Part shown: one piece after another, positions 1 through 8,111 of the stretch
Numbering within the stretch: the stretch's first letter is position 1
Layout of the letters: each line of letters opens with the position of its first letter
Source of the DNA: Poteriospumella lacustris
Lineage: Eukaryota; Sar; Chrysophyceae; Chromulinales; Dinobryaceae
DNA length: 23,893 bases
Assembly: GCA_008000375.1 (NCBI GenBank)
Contig: SMOI01000441.1
Coordinates: forward strand, 1-23,893
Direction of reading: 5' to 3'
Translations under genes and position numbers: made by a program
The notes under the pieces: generated by a model
The model's input: the letters and a program-made list of their open reading frames with translations, nothing else
Told to the model about the DNA's origin: nothing
The model's database searches: none

Positions 1-27
1 AGTCGCACGACTACCCAGGCGAAGTAG
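1..27 (+). CDS. 3' end of a second, inverted NOB1 copy (partial)
   Basis: The first 27 bases read Ser-Arg-Thr-Thr-Thr-Gln-Ala-Lys-stop, identical to the C-terminus of the minus-strand NOB1 gene that ends at 508. This is the coding part of the left arm of the 1-534 inverted repeat. Whether a whole second NOB1 gene or only a fragment lies to the left cannot be seen. If whole, two NOB1 genes converge here with 480 bp between their stop codons. Confidence 0.5.
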   Translation, partial: SRTTTQAK

Positions 28-114
28 ACGCCGCGGTCGGTCGGTCGGTCGGATGGGAGGGTCGGGGCGCAGGGTGCAGCAGCGGGCTCAGCCCCCTCCC
101 CGCTGTCTCTGTCT

Positions 115-420
115 GTCGCAGCTGTGCTGTGCCGTGCTGTGCCGAACGGCGGTTGTAACGAATCGGTGTAATTCTCTTTCTCTGTCGTCAGCGCTGCGTG
201 TGGTCCGCTGTCTCTTGTAGCGCCGAGCGACTGAGGCCGAAGTGGCTGTACGACCCGACTGCCGCCAGTCAACACAGTCGCCGCCACTGCAGCGGCTCAC
301 AGGAACAGAAAAGACACCGAAGAGCGACGAGAGCAACGAGAGCAACGAGAGTGAATTACAACAGCTGCCACTGCACTGCAGAGACAGGCACAACAGAGAC
401 AGAAACAAAGAAAGAGAAAG
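115..420. other. Spacer between NOB1 copies, probable 3' UTRs
   Basis: No credible gene is seen. The plus strand has TGTAA at 154-158 and 167-171 (downstream of the partial NOB1 copy). The minus strand has TGTAA at 360-356 (148 nt downstream of the NOB1 stop). The stretch holds purine/pyrimidine runs and a short GAGCAAC-type tandem near 330-350. It most likely contains the two 3' untranslated regions; this is inferred from position. Confidence 0.4.
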
Positions 421-507
421 AGACAGAGACAGCGGGGAGGGGGCTGAGCCCGCTGCCGCACCCTGCGCCCCGACCCTCCCATCCGACCGACCGACCGACC
501 GCGGCGT

Positions 508-2565
508 CTACTTCGCCTGGGTAGTCGTGCGACTCTTGCCGCGCCGCTCGCGCCCCTTCATGGCGTTGGGGTTGTTCTTCTTGCCCAGGCCGAAGACGAT
601 CTTCGCGCCCTTGTTCACGTGCACGCCCAGCTCGCTCGCCACCTCCTCGCCGAAGGCCGACGCCACTTCCTTCTTCACGCGCAGCGCGCGCTGCCGCCAG
701 ATGCCCGACAGCAGCTGGTCCTCGCGCAGCAGCAGCTCGCCCTTGAAGCGCGGCTGCATGCCCGGCGCCGGCAGCGAGTACTTCGTGCCCTTCTGCGACA
801 GCGCGTAGTTGCGCTTCAGGTGCAGCTTCACCTCGCCGCTGTCCAGCACGGTGCAGTTCACGCGCGACAGGTGGTTCGCGCCGCAGTACGCGCAGAACAG
901 CCGCGTCAGGTCGCTCTCCTTGCGGTGGATGCGGTAGCACGCGTTGCAGTACATCACGTAGCGCCGCACCGCGCGGATGCTCTGCCCGTTCGGCGACACG
1001 ACGCGCAGGCCCAGCTGCACCAGCACGTTCTGCATCGAGAAGTCCGACGTGCAGCACACCACCGACACGCCCTCCCACGACACCGTCGGCGGCGCACGGC
1101 GACTCGGGAGCGACGTCGCCGCGCTGGCCGACGCCGCGTCCTCGACGCTCGTCTGCTCGGCGCCCGGCGCGGCCTCCACCGCCCCGTCCGCGGCACCGGC
1201 GACAGGCGCCGTGGCAGCGGACCGGGGTAGCCTCCAACGAGTGAGGCGCTCGGCTTGGTCGGCGTTGCTGGCCGAGATCCACCCGACGCCGTCGTCCTCC
1301 GCCTCGTCTTTGCTCTGCGGCACCCGCGGCGCGGAGGCTCTGGCGCCCGCAGCGGTCGCCGCCGCCGAGGACGACGACGCAGGAGGCTGCGCCGCGAGCT
1401 TCTGCAGCAAGTGCGCCGGGACGGCGTCCTGCTCGCCGCGCTCCAGCAGCTTCTGCGCCGTCTTGTGCCGCATCTTCTTCTTCTTCCCGCCAGCGCCCGC
1501 GCCCGCCTCGCTCGGTGCCGCCGCCGCCACCGCCGCAGCACCCACCATCGTCGCCTGCGCATCGAACTCGGCCATTTCCTCGGCCGACACCTCGCGGCAG
1601 GGGCAGTCCACGTCGTGCGTGTGCACCGGCTCGCGCTCCGGCGACGGCACCGACTGCGGCGTCTCAGTCGCGACGATGGCCACCGGCGCGGCCTCCTCGT
1701 CCGCTGCCACAGCCGCCTCGTCCCGCTCGTCGACCTCTGCGTCGTCGCTCCCGTCGTCGTCGCCATCCACTTCCACCTCGTACCGCAGCGCCTCCTCGTC
1801 CACATCGTCGACATCGCCGACGTCGTCGTCATCGGCGCCCACCGGTCGCTCGAAGTCGTCGACGAAGTCGTCGTCGTCGTCGGAGAAGTCGCCGAACCCG
1901 CCGCTGCCCAGCGCGGGGAAGTCGTCCTCACCGAACAGCGGTGTCGAGGCCGCGTCAGGAGACGCAGCATCGTCGTCGCCGGGGACTGTAACGTCCTCGA
2001 CAGCGGCAGCGGCTGCACTCGACGACGACGTCGCCGCCACTGGCGCGGCCGGCGGCGCCGACAGTTTGCCCGCAAAGAGCGCGCGCGACCAGTTCGACTT
2101 CTTCATGTCGGCGGCGCTCGGCAGCTCGGCCGCTCCCTTCGCACCTACAGCGACGGCAGATGCCACCGGCGCAGTCTCTTGCGTCGTTGGGGCCACTTCG
2201 CCGCCGTCGACCAGCTGCCGCTGCTGCTGCTGCAGCATGTGCGTCAGCGCGATGAGGCGGATGTCCGGCTTGCTCAACGCGTTGTAGTCGCCGCTCTTCA
2301 AGGCGAACTGTGCCACCGCTCGACACGACTCCACAGACGGCTCCCGCAGCTCGATGGTGTAGGGCAGGCGGCCCAGCAACTCGCGCGCGTGCTCGTCTTT
2401 GATCTCGTCCAGCACCTCCGGAATCGTCACGATATGTTTGGCCTTTTTCTGGAAGTCCGCGCCGTGGCCGTGGATGATTGCATTTGCGTCCAGCACGAGG
2501 TACTCCAGGACCGGAAGTGATGAAACCGGCGCTGTCAGTACCGACGCCATCGATGTCGTTGCCAT
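508..2565 (-). CDS. NOB1: 20S pre-rRNA endonuclease NOB1 (PIN domain + zinc ribbon)
   Basis: NOB1 is the PIN-domain nuclease that cuts 20S pre-rRNA at site D to make the 3' end of 18S rRNA in late pre-40S particles. The single exon encodes 685 residues. The PIN domain fills roughly residues 17-115, with the catalytic-type acidic residues D26 (in LVLDANAIIHG), E54 (TIPEVLDEI) and D93/D101 (SGDYNALSKPDIRLIALT). A GVGWIS-x-SN motif matches the conserved WITPSN-type segment before the zinc ribbon. The ribbon cysteines are C540, C543, C558 and C561, and the C-terminus is basic and family-typical. The protein is longer than yeast (about 460) or human (about 410) NOB1 because of a long acidic, Ala/Asp/Glu-rich linker. 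The ATG at 2565 was chosen because it sits directly before the PIN domain. The open frame continues to 3150, but that upstream sequence belongs to an inverted repeat present elsewhere without NOB1. Confidence 0.95.
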   Translation of the reverse strand: MATTSMASVLTAPVSSLPVLEYLVLDANAIIHGHGADFQKKAKHIVTIPEVLDEIKDEHARELLGRLPYTIELREPSVESCRAVAQFALKSGDYNALSKPDIRLIALTHMLQQQQRQLVDGGEVAPTTQETAPVASAVAVGAKGAAELPSAADMKKSNWSRALFAGKLSAPPAAPVAATSSSSAAAAAVEDVTVPGDDDAASPDAASTPLFGEDDFPALGSGGFGDFSDDDDDFVDDFERPVGADDDDVGDVDDVDEEALRYEVEVDGDDDGSDDAEVDERDEAAVAADEEAAPVAIVATETPQSVPSPEREPVHTHDVDCPCREVSAEEMAEFDAQATMVGAAAVAAAAPSEAGAGAGGKKKKMRHKTAQKLLERGEQDAVPAHLLQKLAAQPPASSSSAAATAAGARASAPRVPQSKDEAEDDGVGWISASNADQAERLTRWRLPRSAATAPVAGAADGAVEAAPGAEQTSVEDAASASAATSLPSRRAPPTVSWEGVSVVCCTSDFSMQNVLVQLGLRVVSPNGQSIRAVRRYVMYCNACYRIHRKESDLTRLFCAYCGANHLSRVNCTVLDSGEVKLHLKRNYALSQKGTKYSLPAPGMQPRFKGELLLREDQLLSGIWRQRALRVKKEVASAFGEEVASELGVHVNKGAKIVFGLGKKNNPNAMKGRERRGKSRTTTQAK

Positions 2566-3480
2566 TGCACTTGGAAAGTCTCGCGATAATAAATGCCGAC
2601 GTCTGTGCAATGGATGATCTCTGCGCCAGCCGTTCCTCCGCGAAACAGTCTTCCTGTCGAGCCATCCCATCGCATTCGATTCGCCGCGGGAGATACGCTG
2701 AGAGCTGCAGCGCCGAGACGCTGAACCGGTGGCTGGCCCCAGACGGCCCAGAGCCCCAAGACCTGCGCAGCGGGTGTGACCGCTGCGGCGAAAGTTGTAA
2801 CGGCCGCTGTGCCCGGCGATGTCGGGGAGTCCGGCCGGGATCCCGGAACAGTCGTCGACTCTTTTGCGGGTCGCCCCAACGCGGGGAGACGTCGCCCTGG
2901 CCGCTTCGCATCGATGACCTCGCGACCGAAAGGACCCGCCCGGCGACATGGAGACTTCGCCTCGGCCGCTGAGCAGCGCCCTGTCTGTACAGTGAGTGTT
3001 TGCATATCTGTGATAGAAAGGTGCACGGAAAACTGCGGCGTCTCGATCGCTATCGTATTGCACACACCGACGCAATCCCCGTTCACCTCGACGGTCCACG
3101 CCGCCGCAACAGTAGATACAGCGGGCGCATTTATGGCCCTCGGAACCCAACCAATGTGTATCCCCAGTCGATATGAGTATTTTCTTTCGAGTGCGACCAT
3201 TTTCCCTGCAACAACCGACGACTACGTCTCGACCGCCTCGATCACATTCCTCCGTCGACTTTCGCGCGGTCTCGGCGGCGATATGGTCGTCAGAGCGGCT
3301 GCGGCAGCTGCGACATCCTCTCCACTGTCAATCACATGAAGTGTGAACGCTGCAACTGCCATCGGCGGCCTCCACAACGCAGGGACGATGCCCGCCTCCC
3401 GCGCCTCCCATCGCAACGTGGCTCTTTGTCTCCATCTCTGACCCGCCGCTTCTGTCTGCCGCCTCTTCAGCTCTCCAACC

Positions 3481-4051
3481 ATGTTCCTTATGTTCCTTGC
3501 CAGCCCATCCATTCAGTCACGGCTGCAGTTGCTGCTGCGGCGAGCCTCACCCCTATCCGCTGTCGCGACGTCGCTGTCACGCGGCTACTCCCGCAGCCCT
3601 CCCGACTTGGAAAGCTCCGCCGCCCAGTCTCTGGCCGCCGCCACCGCTCAGCACTCGGCGCTCAGCAGGTGCCGGCGCCAGACCGCAGACAGGGCGAGAG
3701 ACTGACAGGTGTGGTGTATGCGTCTGTGTAGTTCTGGGACTCGGTGCAGTCGTGGATGACGCGCGTGGGCCGCAAGACGACGCTCGGTGCCAGCACCGCG
3801 CTCTTCAGCGTGTGCCAGCGCCACATCGAGCACGGCTACTGGCAGCGCCGTACGTTCCTCGCCGCTTCGTTGCTGTCGATGTCTGTCTGACCTCTCCCTC
3901 GGCCTCGTAGACGCCCACATTGGTGACGACTTCCGCTCGACGCACATGCTGCTGGTTCTGCACGTGTGGATGGTGCACAAGCGTCTGTTGACGGAGGGCA
4001 AGCGCGGCCTGCTGGTCCAGGAGTCACGCTGTGGGACAACACGAGCGACCG
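3481..4051 (+). pseudogene. Truncated UQCC1/CBP3 copy, exons 1-3 with introns
   Basis: This is a DNA-level copy of the 5' part of the intact minus-strand gene at 12327-13490. Homology begins about 80 bp upstream of the ATG (near 3400) and includes both introns, so it is not a retrocopy. It is broken in three ways. The exon 1 donor reads TTGGAAAGC where the intact gene has TTGGTAAGC, so the GT is lost. Exon 3 lacks 10 bp (GCTGTTCGAC) after GTCCAGGAGTC, shifting the frame. The copy stops in exon 3 at GCGACCG (4051), where an inverted sequence begins. Exon 2 (about 3732-3849) and the intron 2 boundaries are still intact. The start carries a tandem ATGTTCCTT duplication absent from the functional gene. 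Confidence 0.9.
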
Positions 4052-4065
4052 AAGAGCATTCCTGT

Positions 4066-4151
4066 GTCAGCGACGTCGCGACAGAGGATAGGGGTGAGGC
4101 TCGCCGCAGCCGCGACTGAATGGATGGGCTGGCAAGGAACATAAGGAACAT
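4066..4151 (-). pseudogene. Third UQCC1/CBP3 exon 1 fragment (inverted)
   Basis: Read on the minus strand from 4151, this repeats the start of exon 1 of the UQCC1-like gene (MFLMFLASPS...), with the same tandem MFL duplication as the 3481 copy but a 12-bp deletion after QSR. Homology stops at about 4066, and the frame then runs into unrelated sequence and the reverse strand of the other copy. It is the inner end of the right arm of the 2780-4852 repeat. Confidence 0.88.
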
Positions 4152-5771
4152 GGTTGGAGAGCTGAAGAGGCGGCAGACAGAAGCGGCGGGTCAGAGATGG
4201 AGACAAAGAGCCACGTTGCGATGGGAGGCGCGGGAGGCGGGCATCGTCCCTGCGTTGTGGAGGCCGCCGATGGCAGTTGCAGCGTTCACACTTCATGTGA
4301 TTGACAGTGGAGAGGATGTCGCAGCTGCCGCAGCCGCTCTGACGACCATATCGCCGCCGAGACCGCGCGAAAGTCGACGGAGGAATGTGATCGAGGCGGT
4401 CGAGACGTAGTCGTCGGTTGTTGCAGGGAAAATGGTCGCACTCGAAAGAAAATACTCATATCGACTGGGGATACACATTGGTTGGGTTCCGAGGGCCATA
4501 AATGCGCCCGCTGTATCTACTGTTGCGGCGGCGTGGACCGTCGAGGTGAACGGGGATTGCGTCGGTGTGTGCAATACGATAGCGATCGAGACGCCGCAGT
4601 TTTCCGTGCACCTTTCTATCACAGATATGCAAACACTCACTGTACAGACAGGGCGCTGCTCAGCGGCCGAGGCGAAGTCTCCATGTCGCCGGGCGGGTCC
4701 TTTCGGTCGCGAGGTCATCGATGCGAAGCGGCCAGGGCGACGTCTCCCCGCGTTGGGGCGACCCGCAAAAGAGTCGACGACTGTTCCGGGATCCCGGCCG
4801 GACTCCCCGACATCGCCGGGCACAGCGGCCGTTACAACTTTCGCCGTAGCGGAGAGTGGATGCGAGCTGCAGGAGGGCATGGGCTTTTCATCACAGTCGA
4901 AAGTTGGCGTTGACGACTCTGAACTTATCTTACCGCTTACGACTCGATGGTCAGAGAAGAACATGGTGCCCACAGGTTCTTGTCAGCCTGCTGAGAATGT
5001 CACAACATTGCTTGTTGACAGTTTATGATGTGCGACTTCGCTTCGCATCTGCTTCATGCACCGGAGCACCATGGGAAACCTCGAAACTGAGGTGCACAGC
5101 GGCGCAATGGCTTCTCTGCCTGACGAATTGACTGTGGAATTCGACACGAACGCTGCTCTCACCTCGTCTCGAAGCGCTTTGATGTGATCTTGAAGAGGGG
5201 CAGCTGCACGCTCCGACTGACCGAGTCGACGGCGTTGGGGTGAGCAGATCTCAGGCGAAGTCCACCGTCGAGGTACTCGGCGGCGCCAGTGGCTATAGGC
5301 TTCGGCCGCGGTGTCATCAGCAGCTAAAACGGCCCCGCGCTGTATGTGGCGAAGACTGGGTGGTGCAACCTCCCGCGCACGAGCAGCTCGGCGGGGCCTC
5401 TCGCTGAACGACGCTGCAGTCGTCCACGCTGTGTGTGCAGTCTGCGCGCGCAGCCCCAGCGCTGGCCATGACCTGAGCGTCATCGTGGCAGCGGCAACGG
5501 TAGCACTATCGGCAGCAGCAGGCTCTCACTCGCGACTTTCGCTCGTTGGAACAGGTCGGACGAGTCGCGGCGTTCCAGCTGCCGTGGCGGTGACCGCTGC
5601 CACACCGGACTCCCGTGATTATCCGTGGTACTTTCCGACAGCCCGATCAACGACCGAGCTGGTGTTGTTTCGATGCTGGCGCGCTCGGCGGAGGAGTGCC
5701 ACTGTCGTCGCACCGACCGACCCCGTTCATCGTCGTGGACGTAGCCGCGCTGGTGTTCCGCGGGATGCGCT

Positions 5772-6405
5772 GCAGCGCATCGTCCAGCACGCTCACGATG
5801 ACACTTGCAATGTTCGTGACGAAGGTCGACGAGGCGGTGAGCACACGGGTCGGCGATGGCGTCGACGCTGGCACCGGCAGATCGCGACGGGGTCCGTCGG
5901 GGGAGCTTCGCTTCGTTGAGCGACCGACAGCGGCCGACATTGAGGACGAGACGCCGCAACATGCGCCGCGTTCCTGATCTACAGCATCAGCGGCGATGGT
6001 CGTGCAATGACGATACCGGCAGTAGCGTATCGCTCAGTGGCGCTGGCAGCGGACTGGCGGCGGTCGGCTCATCGACGTCGGCGACGCTGTGGTCCGTCGA
6101 GGCACCGGGACCATCGACGACATCGAGGAGGGCACCGTGGTGGCTTCTGCAACGGCGCAGCCGGCGCAAGAGGAAGCGTCGCAGGTGGCGACGGCTCAGG
6201 GCGGTGGCGTCGAGTCGTCAGTGGCGCCATCGCGGCCGATCGGCCACCGTGCGTACCACTCACAACGCTCACTCACACGCTCGTTCATCGACCACGGACC
6301 AGCGGCACCGCAGCACATCGCCAAGCGCATTGGTAGCGACGCAGTCGAAGTTCGCGACGATGGTCGGCGAGGCGGTGGGGATGTGGATGGGGTCGTGACC
6401 AACGA
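5772..6405. repeat. Pair of degenerate ~95-bp direct repeats
   Basis: Copies start at 5772 and 6310, 538 bp apart. Aligned without gaps they share roughly two thirds of bases, with the best block TTCGnGACGAnGGTCGnCGAGGCGGTG. On the minus strand both translate to related hydrophobic segments (TASSTFVTNI and TASPTIVANF). They could be remnants of a repeat-containing protein or a diverged tandem duplication. Boundaries are approximate. Confidence 0.45.
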
Positions 6406-8024
6406 CGGTGGCGCAGCGAGCGGCTCGTCCACCGTCGTCGTTGATGGAGCTCCAACTCACTCGCGAACACGGGATGCTGCGCGGACTGCCAACCCGCCAT
6501 TCGATCATTCGACTGCTACGAGACCGGCACCAACAATGTGGCGAACGAGGTGCGCACACCGTGTGGCCTTGGCCGGTGCTCCTCCGGCGGGTTCGGCGGT
6601 GGCCCACCGTCGGACTCTCCGTTTTCGTCATCTCTTCGCACTTTTATATCGCCTGTCTGTTGTGAAACCTGCCGGAAATGATGGCAGTCGATTGTATAGC
6701 ATGCGAGACATCGAAGGAAATGCGAAGGTCGGTTCGCTGATGGATACAACGAAAGTTCTGGCAGATCTACGACACGAAAAATGTTGGACACCGAGAATTT
6801 GCCTCGGTTTAGGCATCGTCGCTCACGAGACTTCTCGTGAAAAGCTGTTGTTCTCATTGCCGTTGACTCAGCTATCCATGATGCACACGTCAGCGTGTTT
6901 TTCTACCTTTTTCTAACGTAATTGATGGTTTTCTCATCGCCTGACGACAACGTGGTCGCCGGACACCGTCGTCTTCCGCTCCTTACTCCAGCCTCACGAC
7001 TGGGAGCCAGTCCGTCATTGCATGATTATAGAACACGTTACAATGTTATTCCGGGCAGTTCCCGTTGAGGTATCACGAGTTGGCTCCAGAGGAGGGCGAA
7101 GTGGAAGATAACGCACCGAAAACGGGGCCCCTCCGTCTGGTTTACCTCGCCAATCCACCTCACGATGTAGTTCACGAACACTGCACCCGTCCAGCCCTTT
7201 GCTGCATCCAAGTTAAGCATGAACGACGGAGGCTGCTCCGGAAGAGACCGAAACGGCGATGTACATCCACTTCCCCGTGTGGCGGGCGGTACGAAAGGAT
7301 CGGACCCACCCGCCGCAGTTCAGCGCTCACCTCGCAGTCCAACGCAGAAACGTCGTTCGCTCCACAGTCTTCCACCAGTCAGGACCGGTTCGACGTTCAG
7401 GATCGGGGGACGCTTCTCTCGCCACCCTGGGCGTCCTGAACGGAGCGGTGCACAGTGCACGACTCGCTGATCGGTGTCGATGGCTCGAGGTCGACTGTGG
7501 CTCTCCGCACTGCGGCCGGCGGCGACGCACACCCGCAGCCGCCACTGACCGGCGCTGCGACTGCACCGCGCCGCCCGCGCCACCACCGGAACAGCTGCAC
7601 AGGCGATGAGAGCGTCAGCAGCTGCAGGGAGCAGCGGCCTGTCGGAGCGAGAGGTGGCTGTTCGACGCAGCGGGGGCGGCGACAGAGGCGGGCTGGCGCC
7701 ATTGCAGTGTACTCTACGTGTTTACAGCGCTGACGGGGGAGGCGCTGCTGACAGCTGCCGTCGCCTGCCAGCAGCACAGCGGGACAAAGGCGCGGCGCCA
7801 GGCGACACGCGCCGCCTGCCGCCAGTGAGACGTCCGAGAACTGCAGATCGCCCCGCAGCGGCCAGCGGCCGGTGGCGGCCGGTTCCAGTGCCTCGCGGCG
7901 TCTCCGCATCGCACCGAGCCGCGCAAAGCCGCGCGGGGCGTCGACACGGCGCTAGTCTCAGCGGTCTGCACAGGACCTCGACGCCGGCCCAAGCGCCCCT
8001 GCGACACGGTCGCAGTCAGACTTC

Positions 8025-8053
8025 GCCCGCGGCCCGCGGCCCGCGGCCCGCGC
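8025..8053. repeat. GGCCCGC heptamer tandem repeat
   Basis: About four units of a GGCCCGC heptamer, almost pure G+C, lie about 60-85 bp downstream of the stop codon of the minus-strand gene ending at 8112. It is a simple repeat and probably falls in that gene's 3' UTR. Confidence 0.8.
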
Positions 8054-8111
8054 CGCCCTCGCGCAGAACGCCGCGGTCGTTGGGGTCGCGGTCGTCGCAT
8101 GCGGCTCGGCC

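Larger units (their letters stand above)
1..534. repeat. Inverted repeat, 114-bp arms, at NOB1 3' end
   Basis: Bases 1-114 are the reverse complement of 421-534 with one mismatch seen by eye (GCAGCAG against GCGGCAG), so paired positions sum to 535. The arms include a (GGTC)n run and the last nine codons of NOB1 with its stop. The 306-bp spacer (115-420) is not palindromic, although both of its halves are rich in TCTCT/GAGA runs. The left arm touches the window edge, so the true repeat may be longer. It looks like the centre of a tail-to-tail inverted duplication. Confidence 0.93.
2780..4852. repeat. 2.1-kb inverted repeat (fold-back duplication)
   Basis: The left arm (2780 to about 3578) and right arm (about 4066 to 4852) are reverse complements, with paired positions summing to 7632 without a gap from the outer ends to 3481/4151. 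Identity looks near complete there; the one difference noticed is at 2785/4847. Near the inner ends the arms diverge: single substitutions and a 12-bp gap (CTGCAGTTGCTG-type) inside the UQCC1-like exon. The spacer of about 490 bp is the rest of a broken UQCC1 copy. The outer left end abuts the 215 bp upstream of NOB1; the outer right end abuts unrelated gene-poor DNA. No terminal repeats or target-site duplications of a transposon are visible. Confidence 0.93.
4853..8111. other. Gene-poor region, no gene recognised
   Basis: Reading frames of 60-275 codons occur on both strands, but none shows the strong GC3 bias of the real genes nearby and none resembles a known family. Composition is mixed, with a lower-GC part at about 6630-6950 that includes a TATA-like TTTTATATC near 6641. 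A pair of degenerate repeats lies at about 5772 and 6310. On the minus strand, GCGAGGTAAACC near 7150 resembles a splice donor and a frame ends at 7038 in TTGTAAC, so a decayed or intron-rich gene at 7038-7400 is possible but unsupported. The part nearest 8111 is probably 3' UTR of the next gene, with a minus-strand TGTAA at 7726-7722. Confidence 0.5.

Noticed and set aside
2566-3150. N-terminal extension of NOB1 by 195 codons
   Set aside because: The extra sequence lies largely in the 2780-4852 inverted repeat, which exists elsewhere without NOB1, and lacks the gene's codon bias. The PIN domain starts right after the ATG at 2565.
4432-5028. 198-codon plus-strand frame in the right arm, mirrored at 3200-2535
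   Set aside because: Protein-looking in places, but third positions are unbiased unlike neighbouring genes, the two copies have different ends where the repeat stops, and no family is recognisable.
6089-6916. 275-codon plus-strand frame
   Set aside because: Mixed composition, no domain, conflicting frames on both strands and no GC3 bias.
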